Below, one piece after another: positions 1-7,731 of a stretch of DNA of 64,000 bases. The notes under the pieces are model-generated. The model was not told the origin of the DNA, ran no database searches, and saw only the letters and a program-made list of their open reading frames with translations. Source of the DNA: Deinococcus sp. LM3. Its GTDB lineage: Bacteria; Deinococcota; Deinococci; Deinococcales; Deinococcaceae. The stretch covers positions 2,816,501-2,880,500 of the forward strand of contig NZ_MUFV01000001.1 of the NCBI RefSeq assembly GCF_002017875.1. Direction: 5' to 3'. How positions within the stretch are numbered: the stretch's first letter is position 1; the number at the start of each line of letters is the position of its first letter. Position numbers and translations under genes: made by a program.

Positions 1-456
1 GGTCTTCACGAAGTCCGCGCCGCCCAGCACGGCCGCCTCGGTCGCGCCGCGCTTCTGCTCCTCGTTCAGGTAGCAGGTCTCGATGATCACCTTCAGCACC
101 GAGTCCGGAATGGCGCGGCGCACCGCGCGCACGTCGGCCTGCACAGCGTCCCAGTCGTTCGCCAGCGCCGCGCCGATGTGAATCACCATGTCCACCTCGT
201 CCGCACCCGCCTCGACGCTCAGGCGGGCCTCCACAGCCTTCTGGTCCGGGCTGACGGCCCCCAGCGGGAACCCGCACACGGTCGCGACCTTCACGCCGCT
301 GCCTTCCAGTTCGGCTTTCGCCAGCGGGATGAATACCGGATTGATGCACACGGCGTAGAACGAATGCTCACGGGCCTCGGCGCACAGTTTCTGAATATCG
401 CCAGCGGTGGCGGTGGGTTTAAGCAGGGTATGGTCAATGTACGGCGCAAGCTTCAC
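1..456 (-). CDS. deoC: Deoxyribose-phosphate aldolase, C-terminal part cut by window edge
   Basis: Reversible cleavage of 2-deoxyribose 5-phosphate to glyceraldehyde 3-phosphate and acetaldehyde (deoxynucleoside catabolism). The 152 visible residues begin MKLAPYIDHTLLKPT and contain AVCINPVF, VATVCGFPLG and EVDMVIHIG, all typical of DeoC; the part ending KVIIETC runs off the edge before the rest of the barrel. The upstream ATG in the G-run is out of frame, so I chose the GTG at 454-456. A TATGCT -10 box (463-468) lies 6 nt before it, which fits a leaderless mRNA. Transcribed away from bcp. Confidence 0.93.
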   Translation of the reverse strand, partial: MKLAPYIDHTLLKPTATAGDIQKLCAEAREHSFYAVCINPVFIPLAKAELEGSGVKVATVCGFPLGAVSPDQKAVEARLSVEAGADEVDMVIHIGAALANDWDAVQADVRAVRRAIPDSVLKVIIETCYLNEEQKRGATEAAVLGGADFVKT

Positions 457-546
457 CCCCCCAGCATACGCAGACAAGGGTAAGAAGATTGAACGTCCGG
501 CGCTGGTTGCCCGCTGCGGGGCCGCGCACGCTACCCTGGGAACGCC

Positions 547-1041
547 ATGACCGACCAACCCACCCCGCCGCAGGCCGGCCAGCCGTTCCCCGCCTTCGCC
601 CTGCCCGACGCCCAGGGCCGCACCCACACCCTGACCGACTACGCCGGGCAGTACGTGGTGCTGTACGTGTACCCCAAGGACGACACGCCCGGCTGCACGA
701 AAGAAGCCTGCGACTTCCGTGACAACGCCGCCCTGAAGGCCCTGGGGGCCGCCGTGCTGGGCGTCAGCGCCGACGACGCCGGCAGCCACGCCCGCTTCGC
801 CGAGAAGTACTCGCTGCCCTTCCCGCTGCTCAGCGACGACGGCGCGGCCTTCCTGCGCCAGGTCGGGTCGTACGGCACCAAGAACATGTACGGCAAGGTC
901 ACCGAGGGCATCAAACGCCAGACGTTCCTGATCGCCCCGGACGGCACCCTGGTGAAATCCTGGCTGGCCGTGAAAGTCGACGGGCACGCCGACCACGTGG
1001 CCGCCGCCATCGAGAAACACCGCGCGCAGGAGAACGCGTGA
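547..1041 (+). CDS. bcp: Thioredoxin-dependent thiol peroxidase (Bcp/PrxQ)
   Basis: Cytosolic peroxiredoxin that reduces H2O2 and organic hydroperoxides with electrons from thioredoxin. The 164-aa protein has YPKDDTPGCTKEAC with peroxidatic Cys50 and a second Cys55, the PrxQ spacing, and is of normal family length. TACCCT (532-537) sits 9 nt before the ATG, a leaderless-type promoter. Its stop codon overlaps the start of rpiA by 4 nt (GTGA), so the two are translationally coupled. Confidence 0.95.
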   Translation: MTDQPTPPQAGQPFPAFALPDAQGRTHTLTDYAGQYVVLYVYPKDDTPGCTKEACDFRDNAALKALGAAVLGVSADDAGSHARFAEKYSLPFPLLSDDGAAFLRQVGSYGTKNMYGKVTEGIKRQTFLIAPDGTLVKSWLAVKVDGHADHVAAAIEKHRAQENA

Positions 1042-1742
1042 GCGCCGACCTGCACGCCCCCGACCTGGAGGCCCTGAAAAAGGAGGCCGCCATTCGCGCC
1101 GTCGCCCTGGTCGGCAGCGGCATGCGCGTGGGCCTGGGCACCGGCAGCACCGCCAAGTACGCCATCGAGGAAATCGGCCGCCGACTGGCCGCCGGTGAAC
1201 TGAGCGGCGTGACCGGCGTCGCCACCAGCGAGGCCAGTGACGCCCTGGCCCGGCAGGTCGGCATTCCCGTCGAGGCGCTCGACCCGCGCCCGCTGGACAT
1301 CGCCATCGACGGCGCCGACGAGATCGACCCGGCCCTGAACCTGATCAAGGGCCTGGGCGGCGCACTGCTGCGCGAGAAACTCACCGAGGTGCAGGCCCGG
1401 CAACTCGTGATCATCGCCGACCACACCAAACTCGTGACCCGTATCGGTGAGAAGGCCCCGCTGCCCATCGAGATCGCCCGCTTCGGCTTCCTGAGCACCA
1501 TCGAACGCCTGCGCGCCGTACTGCCCGCCGGCCGCCTGCGCCAGAACGGCGCGCAACCCTACGTGACCGACAACGGCAACCTGATCTTCGACGCACAGAT
1601 CCCCGAAGGGCACGACATCCACGCGCTCGAACGGCAGCTGAAAGGCACCCTCGGCGTCATCGACACCGGCCTGTTCCTGGGCATGGCGCAGGTGGCGTTC
1701 GTCGCCGCGCCCGGCGGCGTGCAGGAACTCCGCCCGCAGTAA
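1038..1742 (+). CDS. rpiA: Ribose-5-phosphate isomerase A
   Basis: Interconverts ribose 5-phosphate and ribulose 5-phosphate in the non-oxidative pentose phosphate pathway. 234 aa with the RpiA signatures GLGTGSTAKYAI (residues ~31-42), DGADEIDP and KGLGGALLREK. GTG start overlapping the bcp stop by 4 nt, so it is the second gene of a two-gene operon. A perfect 12-bp hairpin follows at 1761-1794. No anomalies. Confidence 0.95.
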   Translation: MSADLHAPDLEALKKEAAIRAVALVGSGMRVGLGTGSTAKYAIEEIGRRLAAGELSGVTGVATSEASDALARQVGIPVEALDPRPLDIAIDGADEIDPALNLIKGLGGALLREKLTEVQARQLVIIADHTKLVTRIGEKAPLPIEIARFGFLSTIERLRAVLPAGRLRQNGAQPYVTDNGNLIFDAQIPEGHDIHALERQLKGTLGVIDTGLFLGMAQVAFVAAPGGVQELRPQ

Positions 1743-1760
1743 CGGCGGTCACCCGCAGGA

Positions 1761-1794
1761 GGGAGGCCCCGGACTTCAGTTGCCGGGGCCTCCC
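1761..1794. terminator. Bidirectional hairpin between convergent genes
   Basis: Perfect 12-bp stem GGGAGGCCCCGG / CCGGGGCCTCCC with a 10-nt loop, between the convergent rpiA and DUF255 genes. No clear U-tract on either side, so it could instead act as a 3'-end stabiliser. Confidence 0.6.
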
Positions 1795-1853
1795 TCCCTG
1801 CCATGTGTCCCTGCCGCGAACGGGGGAGAGCCGCGCCCCCCCAGCTCCCCGGA

Positions 1854-3914
1854 TCAGCCCAGGCGGGCCAGTTGCGCGTCGAACGTCGCCCCGTCCCGGG
1901 TGGGCAGGTCGCAGGTGCGGTTCACGCACACGAAGCCCAGGCCGCCGCCGGGCCGGGCCTCCAGCACCGGCAGGTCACCGCCCGCCCCCGTGAAGGCCAG
2001 CGCCGTGAACGGCAGCGCGTGCCGGGCCGCGACCGCCTCCAGCGGCGCCCGCTCCGGCGGCGTGCCGATGATGGCGACCTCGGTGTGCGGGGCGTGCAGG
2101 AACGCGGCGGCCTGCCACAGTCCCCCGAAGCCCCCGGTGGCGGCCAGCATGTCGCCCCGGAAGCTCTGAACGGTGCGCCGGGCCGTGTCCTCGGCGCCCG
2201 GCAGCGCGAAGTAGCGGTCCATCCACAGGGCCAGTAGCGCCCCGGCGGCGTTGTCGCTGATCACGGCGCTGTCGAAGCCCTGCGCCTGCCGGGTCAGCAG
2301 CGCTTCGGCCTGCCCGCCGGACGCCATGAACACGCCCGCCTCGTCGTTCCAGAAGTCCCGCTGCGTGACCTGCCACAACTCGCGCGCCCAGTGCAGGTGC
2401 GCCGGGTCGCCGCCCGCCTGGAACAGCGCGACCAGCCCCAGCGCGTACAGCGCGTGATCCTCCAGCAGGCCCTCCACGCGAGCCTGGGCGCCGCTCCAGA
2501 CGTGCCGCAGCGTGCCGTCCGGCCGCCGCAGGTGCGCGCGCACGAAGTCGGCGTTGCGGCGCGCGACCTCCAGGTACGCGGGTTCGCGCAGGATCCGTGC
2601 GGCGTCCGCGAAGGCCGCCAGCGCCAGCCCGTTCCAGGAGGTCAGGACCTTGTCGTCCGTGCCGGGCTGCGTCCGCGCCTGCCGCGCCGTCAGCAGCCGC
2701 GCCTTCAGGCCGTCCAGGCGGGCCTGCACGTCCTCTTCCGGCTGGCCCAGCCCGGCCGCCAGATCCGGCACGGGCAGCGCCACGAACGGCACGGAACGCC
2801 GACCGTACGCGCGCTGGTGCGGGTCCTCGAAGTTGCCGGGGTCCGTGATGCCCAGGTGCCGCGCGATCAGCGCCGCGTCCTCCTCGTGGCCCGGCCCGCC
2901 GGCCGCCAGCGCGGCCTGCACCTCGGCGGGCGTCCAGGTGAACGTCAGGCCCTCCACGCCGCCGTCCGGGGTGGGCGTGTCGGCGTCCTGGGCGCTGTAG
3001 AACCCGCCCTGCGGGGCGAGCATCTCGCGGCGCAGGTACTCCAGCGCGGCCCGCGCCGCCTGCGCGAACGCCCCGTCACCGCTCACCTGATAGGCGCGCA
3101 GCAGTGTGCGGGTCAGCTGCGCGTTGTCGTACAGCATCTTCTCGAAGTGCGGCACCCGCCACGCGTCGTCCACGCTGTAGCGGTGAAAGCCGCCGCCCAG
3201 CTGGTCGTGCAGGCCGCCCGAGAGCATCCGCCGCAGCGTGTGCAGCGCCATCAGACGCCCGTCCGGGCGGGTCAGCAGGAAATCCAGCGTGGTCGGCGCC
3301 GGGAATTTCGGCGCGCCGCCGAAGCCCCCCCGGTCCGCGTCGAAGGCGCGGCGCAGGTTCTCCACACCCCGCTCCAGCAACTCCGGCCCGAACGCCCCGT
3401 CGGACGGGCGGGGACGGGCGGCCTCGCGCACATGCTCGGTCAGCGCCTGCGCGTTCCCCAGCAGCTTGCCGCGTTCCTCACGCCACGCGCGCTCCACGCT
3501 GCCCATGACCCGCATGAAACTCGGCAGGCCGTGCCCGTCCTGCGGCGGGAAGTACGTCCCGGCGTAGAACGGCTCGCCCGACGCGGTCAGGAACACCGTC
3601 ATGGGCCACCCGCCCTGCCCGGTCAGCGCCTGCGTGGCCGCCATGTACACCGCGTCCACGTCCGGACGTTCCTCGCGGTCCACCTTCACGTTCACGAAGT
3701 GCCGGTTCATGAACGCCGCCGTCGCCTCGTCCTCGAAACTCTCGTGCGCCATCACGTGACACCAGTGGCAGGTCGAGTACCCCACCGACAGCAGCACCGG
3801 CACGTCGCGCCGCGCCGCCTCCGCGAACGCCTCCTCGCCCCACGGCCACCAGTCCACCGGGTTGCCGGCGTGCTGCGCGAGGTACGGACTGCTTTCCTGG
3901 GCCAGTCGGTTCAT
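1854..3914 (-). CDS. DUF255 thioredoxin-domain protein (YyaL/SPATA20-like)
   Basis: 686-aa cytosolic protein with an N-terminal thioredoxin-like DUF255 domain (residues ~1-165) and a long C-terminal region resembling an (alpha/alpha)6 barrel of the six-hairpin glycosidase type. Visible motifs are ESSPYLAQHAGNPVDWWPWG and the CxxC-type STCHWCHVM, then REERPDVD and GGWPMTVFL. The biochemical role of the family is not firmly established. An upstream in-frame extension to 4295 is rejected: the ATG at 3914 precedes the conserved NRLAQESSPYL start and has TAGGGT 7 nt before it. The C-terminus faces rpiA across a shared hairpin. Confidence 0.85.
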   Translation of the reverse strand: MNRLAQESSPYLAQHAGNPVDWWPWGEEAFAEAARRDVPVLLSVGYSTCHWCHVMAHESFEDEATAAFMNRHFVNVKVDREERPDVDAVYMAATQALTGQGGWPMTVFLTASGEPFYAGTYFPPQDGHGLPSFMRVMGSVERAWREERGKLLGNAQALTEHVREAARPRPSDGAFGPELLERGVENLRRAFDADRGGFGGAPKFPAPTTLDFLLTRPDGRLMALHTLRRMLSGGLHDQLGGGFHRYSVDDAWRVPHFEKMLYDNAQLTRTLLRAYQVSGDGAFAQAARAALEYLRREMLAPQGGFYSAQDADTPTPDGGVEGLTFTWTPAEVQAALAAGGPGHEEDAALIARHLGITDPGNFEDPHQRAYGRRSVPFVALPVPDLAAGLGQPEEDVQARLDGLKARLLTARQARTQPGTDDKVLTSWNGLALAAFADAARILREPAYLEVARRNADFVRAHLRRPDGTLRHVWSGAQARVEGLLEDHALYALGLVALFQAGGDPAHLHWARELWQVTQRDFWNDEAGVFMASGGQAEALLTRQAQGFDSAVISDNAAGALLALWMDRYFALPGAEDTARRTVQSFRGDMLAATGGFGGLWQAAAFLHAPHTEVAIIGTPPERAPLEAVAARHALPFTALAFTGAGGDLPVLEARPGGGLGFVCVNRTCDLPTRDGATFDAQLARLG

Positions 3915-4019
3915 GCTGCCCACCCTAGCGCCCCGGCCCGCACCGCCGGGCAAACATGAATGCCGCGCCGAGTAGACTTCACACCCGCCCGCGCCCGCGC
4001 AGGCCGCACACTGGGGCGC

Positions 4020-4925
4020 ATGGCCCAGCCCTCCAGCGCGACCCCCGACCTGACCTCCTTTCAGAATCCCGTCCGGATTCGCGCGGGCTTCCGCCTGACC
4101 TTCGACGTTCCGTTCCCCACCCCCATGCTGTTCGTGGTGCAACCCGCCGACCGCCTGCACCCCACCGGCACCCGCCAGCGCATCGAGGATCAGCGGCCAC
4201 TGGGGGCGGCGCAGGGCATCCACTCGTACACAGACACGCACGGCAACACCGTCTGGCGCGCCCTGGCGCCCGCCGGGACCTTCACGGTCGGGCACGACCT
4301 GATCGCGCTGATCAGCCGCAACCCGGACCCGACCCTGCCGACCCTACCGAAAACCCCGGTCGAGGCGCTGCCGGACGAGGTCCTCACGTACCTGCTGCCC
4401 AGCCGCTACGTGGACAGCGACCTGATCAGCGACGACGCCTGGGCGCGCTTCGGGCATATTCAGGGCGGCTGGGCGACCGTGCAGGCCATCAGCGACCACC
4501 TGTACGGCGCGTGCGTGTACGGCTCGGGCAGCACCAGCGCCACCACCGCCAGTCAGGCGCTCGCCAGCGGCCGCGCCGTGTGCCGGGACTTCGCGCACAT
4601 GGGCGTCGCGTACTGCCGCGCCCTGAACATCCCCGCCCGGTACGTGTGCGGCTACCTGCCCGACATCGACATCAAACCCGATCCGGTCCCCATGGACTTC
4701 CACGCGTGGTTCGAGGCCTACCTGGACGGCCAGTGGCGTACCTTCGACGCCCGCCACAACCGGCCCCGCGCCGGACGGATCGTGATCGCGCAGGGCCGCG
4801 ACGCCTCGGACGTCGCCTTCACCACCACCTTCGGAAACGCCCGCCTGACCAGCATGACCGTCTGGGCCGACGAGGCCCCGGACGGCATGACCCTGAACGA
4901 CCCACCCAACCCGCGCGTGTTCTGA
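4020..4925 (+). CDS. Transglutaminase-like family protein
   Basis: 301-aa protein of the transglutaminase-like cysteine protease superfamily. The triad is visible as Cys in GRAVCRDFAHMG, His in MDFHAWFEAY and Asp in RTFDARHNR. The N-terminal ~150 residues form the beta-rich domain common in bacterial members. No signal peptide. Start chosen at the ATG preceded by CACACT and a 7-nt spacer; a TAGACT at 3973-3978 is an alternative promoter. The TGA stop (4923-4925) is the exact target duplication of repeat copy A. Substrate unknown. Confidence 0.85.
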   Translation: MAQPSSATPDLTSFQNPVRIRAGFRLTFDVPFPTPMLFVVQPADRLHPTGTRQRIEDQRPLGAAQGIHSYTDTHGNTVWRALAPAGTFTVGHDLIALISRNPDPTLPTLPKTPVEALPDEVLTYLLPSRYVDSDLISDDAWARFGHIQGGWATVQAISDHLYGACVYGSGSTSATTASQALASGRAVCRDFAHMGVAYCRALNIPARYVCGYLPDIDIKPDPVPMDFHAWFEAYLDGQWRTFDARHNRPRAGRIVIAQGRDASDVAFTTTFGNARLTSMTVWADEAPDGMTLNDPPNPRVF

Positions 4926-5079
4926 TGCGGACTCCGAGTGAATGGCTTACAGAGCCGTTCAATCCGAGCGGATGCGACTCGTAGAGCTGCCCCGCAGAGC
5001 GGGAGAGAAACGGGTTCCGGGCGTGGAGTTGACCACCCGGTGATGTTCCGGGTTGTCAACGAAACAGACGGAATCCGTA
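4926..5079 (+). repeat. TNA-flanked inverted-repeat element, copy A (long form)
   Basis: 154-bp element starting TGCGGACTCCG and ending CGGAATCCGTA (inverted ends), flanked by direct TGA (4923-4925 and 5080-5082). The left TGA is the stop codon of the transglutaminase gene. Contains a proximal hairpin (TGAATGGCT / AGCCGTTCA) and a distal hairpin (CACCCGG / CCGGGTTG), with a longer middle than copies D, F, G, H and J. Sense orientation: proximal-hairpin end first. Confidence 0.9.
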
Positions 5080-5132
5080 TGACACGGGGCAGGAGCCCGC
5101 ACGGGGGCCGACCGCTGGTAAACTCCCAGGTT

Positions 5133-6962
5133 ATGGACCTCAAGGCTCAACTCAAACAGGCGGTCGAGACGGCGGCCGCTGCACTCGGCGCGCCGCTCGA
5201 CGTGGCGATTCAGGAAACCCCGGCCACCAAACCCGGCGATTACGGCACGCCCGCCGCGTTCCAGATTGCCAAGGCGATCGGCGGCAACCCCGCGCAGGTC
5301 GCGCAGCAGCTCGCGCAGACGGTCGTGCTGCCGCAGGGCATCAGCCGCGTGGAGGCCGCCGGGCCGTTCCTGAACTTCTTCGTGGACGTGGCCGCGTTCG
5401 TGCGCGGCGTCGTCGAGCAGCCCTTCGCCATGCCGGCCCTGAACGGCAAGGTCGTGATCGAGCACACCAGCGTCAACCCGAACAAGGAACTGCACGTCGG
5501 GCACCTGCGAAACGTGGTGCTGGGCGACTCCATGGCGCGCATCTTCCGCGCGGCCGGGCACACGGTCGAGGTGCAGAACTACATCGACGACACCGGCCGT
5601 CAGGCCGCCGAGAGCCTGTTCGCCGCCGCGCACTACGGCCTGACCTGGGACGGCATCCAGAAGTACGACCACTGGATGGGCGAAGGCTACGTGCGCCTGA
5701 ACGCCGACCCCGCCAAGGCCGAACTGGAAGGCGGGATCACGGCGATCATGCACCGCCTGGAAGCCGGTGAACTGCGCGGCGAGGTCGAGAAGATCGTCCA
5801 CGCGCACCTTCAGACCTGCTTCCGACTGGGCGCCCGCTACGACCTGCTGGCCTGGGAGTCCGACGTGGTCGGCAGCGGCTTCCTCGGGCACGGCCTGAAC
5901 ATCCTGGAGGGCAGCCCGTACACCAGCCACCCCACCGAGGGCAAGTTCGCCGGGGCGTTCGTGATGGACGTGTCCGCGTTCATGCCCAACCTGGAGGAAT
6001 CGAACGTGGTGCTGCGCCGCACGGACGGCACCGCCATGTACGTCGCCAAGGACGTGGGCTACCAGTTCTGGAAGTTCGGGCTGTTCGAGGGCATGAAGTT
6101 CAAGCCGTTCACCACCGACCCCGAAGGCAACACCATCTGGACCAGCGCCCCAGACGGCCAGCCCGACACCGAAGGCCGCTTCGGGCACGCGCAGGAAGTC
6201 ATCAACGTGATCGACTCCCGCCAGGAACACCCGCAGAAGATCGTCAAGGCGTCCCTGGGCGTGGCGGGCGAGACCGAGAAGGAAGCCCGCTCCATTCACC
6301 TGTCGTACGCCTTCGTGACCCTGGAAGGGCAGACCATCAGCGGCCGCAAGGGCGTGACCGTCAGCGCCGACGCCGCCATGGACGAGGCGCAGACCCGTGC
6401 CCTGGCGGCCCTCACGGAACTCAACCCGGCCCTCGCCGCCCGCGAGGACGCCGCCGAGATCGCCCGCCGCATCGGCATCGGCGCCATCCGCTTCGCCATG
6501 CTGAAGGCCGAACCCACCCGCAAGATCGACTTCCGCTGGGAGCAGGCCCTCGCCCTGAACGGCGACACCGCCCCCTACGTGCAGTACGCCGCCGTCCGCG
6601 CCGCGAACATCCTGCGCAAGGGTGCCGAGGCCGGGTACGCCACCGACGGCACCGGCGCGGCCTGGGACGCCCTGCCCGACATCGACCTCGCGCTCGCCAA
6701 GACGGTCGCCAAACTCCCGGAAGTCGTCGCGCAGAGTGTGCGCGCGCACTCCCCACACGTGGTCGCGCAGTACGCACTGGACCTCGCCACCGCCTTCAAC
6801 GCCTGGTACAACGCCAGGGACAAGCAGGGCAAACCCGCCACGAACGTGCTGGCCAGCCCCGAGGGCCTGCGCGAAGCCCGCCTCGCCCTGGTGGCCCGCC
6901 TGCGCGTGGCCTTCGAGGAGACCCTGGCCCTGATCGGCATCGAGATTCCCGCCGCGATGTGA
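5133..6962 (+). CDS. argS: Arginyl-tRNA synthetase
   Basis: Class I aminoacyl-tRNA synthetase charging tRNA-Arg, 609 aa. The HIGH motif is HVGHLRN at residues 121-127, followed by EVQNYIDDTGRQ; SGRKGVTVS occupies the KMSKS position; the C-terminal all-alpha anticodon-binding (DALR) domain ends the protein. ATG 5133 chosen over the in-frame upstream extension because it gives the conserved MDLKAQLKQ start and has TAAACT (5119-5124) 8 nt before it. The upstream extension is repeat copy A. The stop codon abuts a degenerate repeat (copy B). Confidence 0.96.
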   Translation: MDLKAQLKQAVETAAAALGAPLDVAIQETPATKPGDYGTPAAFQIAKAIGGNPAQVAQQLAQTVVLPQGISRVEAAGPFLNFFVDVAAFVRGVVEQPFAMPALNGKVVIEHTSVNPNKELHVGHLRNVVLGDSMARIFRAAGHTVEVQNYIDDTGRQAAESLFAAAHYGLTWDGIQKYDHWMGEGYVRLNADPAKAELEGGITAIMHRLEAGELRGEVEKIVHAHLQTCFRLGARYDLLAWESDVVGSGFLGHGLNILEGSPYTSHPTEGKFAGAFVMDVSAFMPNLEESNVVLRRTDGTAMYVAKDVGYQFWKFGLFEGMKFKPFTTDPEGNTIWTSAPDGQPDTEGRFGHAQEVINVIDSRQEHPQKIVKASLGVAGETEKEARSIHLSYAFVTLEGQTISGRKGVTVSADAAMDEAQTRALAALTELNPALAAREDAAEIARRIGIGAIRFAMLKAEPTRKIDFRWEQALALNGDTAPYVQYAAVRAANILRKGAEAGYATDGTGAAWDALPDIDLALAKTVAKLPEVVAQSVRAHSPHVVAQYALDLATAFNAWYNARDKQGKPATNVLASPEGLREARLALVARLRVAFEETLALIGIEIPAAM

Positions 6963-7013
6963 CACGGACTCGGGTGGAATGGCTGGCAGGGCCGTTCCAC
7001 CCGCGCGGAGCCG
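6963..7013 (+). repeat. Degenerate remnant of the inverted-repeat element, copy B
   Basis: Begins directly after the argS TGA with CACGGACTCGG, matching the left end of the element, and keeps a 13-bp hairpin (6971-6983 with 6991-7003: GGGTGGAATGGC / GCCGTTCCACCC). The sequence differs from other copies but the pairing is preserved apart from one wobble. The right half is missing. Confidence 0.65.
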
Positions 7014-7030
7014 ATGAGAATTACAGAGAT

Positions 7031-7060
7031 GGGCGGCCCCGCGAGAAGCTGGGGCCGCCC
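7031..7060. terminator. Hairpin between argS and the convergent secreted-protein gene
   Basis: Perfect 10-bp stem GGGCGGCCCC / GGGGCCGCCC with a 10-nt loop. No T-run of note on the plus strand; probably a shared bidirectional terminator. Confidence 0.6.
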
Positions 7061-7079
7061 ACCTGCTTTCAGGCCGGGG

Positions 7080-7607
7080 TCAGTTCACGCGGACGCTGTT
7101 GGCGAGGTTGCGCACGACCGCCTCGTTGCGGCTGTAATCCTTGACGTTCCCGGCGATGGTCATGACCAGCATGCGGCCGCCGACGCTGGTGACCATCAGT
7201 TCGCGGCGCAGTTCGTCGCCCTGGCTGGGGGTGGTGAACACGAACTGCGCCCAGGGGGAACCGCCGAGCGTGACGAGGTTCGCCTTGAGCGTCTTGACGT
7301 TCGGTACCTGCGCGCGGATCACGCCGGGGAACTGCTCGACGAGTTTGGAGACTTCGTTCGCGGCGAGTTTGCTGGCGCGCCACTCGAAGGCGACGCTGAC
7401 CTTGCGGTCCTCGGTCATGAACACGGCGTCCGGGCGGCCGGCGGCGCTGGGGAAGGCGCTGCGGATGCCGGCGGCGCTGAGGGTCAGCATTTTCGCGTTC
7501 GGTTCGACGGTCACGGGGACGTTGCCGAGCTTCACGGGCGCGGCGGCTGCGAAGCCGGTCAGGAGGAGGCCGGCAGCGAGCGTCAGGGTCAGGGAGCGGG
7601 GCTTCAT
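7080..7607 (-). CDS. Small secreted protein of unknown function
   Basis: 175 aa with a clear Sec signal peptide: basic MKPRS start, hydrophobic LTLTLAAGLLLTGFA, cleavage predicted after AAA near residue 23. The mature part of ~150 residues has alternating beta/alpha character (VPVTVEPNAKMLTL, MLVMTIAGNVKDY) and no cysteines. I recognise no family with confidence; a PsbP/DcrB-like fold is conceivable. TAGGGT lies 9 nt upstream of the ATG. Monocistronic. Confidence 0.75.
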   Translation of the reverse strand: MKPRSLTLTLAAGLLLTGFAAAAPVKLGNVPVTVEPNAKMLTLSAAGIRSAFPSAAGRPDAVFMTEDRKVSVAFEWRASKLAANEVSKLVEQFPGVIRAQVPNVKTLKANLVTLGGSPWAQFVFTTPSQGDELRRELMVTSVGGRMLVMTIAGNVKDYSRNEAVVRNLANSVRVN

Positions 7608-7731
7608 GTTGTCGTCACCCTACGCGGTCCCCTGCCGGACCTCATGAACTGAACATGAGGAACGTGCGGGGGGCGTCAAGTGGCGGTCAGCCGGGCGGGG
7701 TGGGCCGGGTGGGCCGGGCAGGGCGCGAAGG

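Noticed and set aside
4959..6965. 668-aa ORF antisense to argS
   Set aside because: argS has all class I synthetase motifs; the antisense frame is Gly/Val/His-rich without domains.
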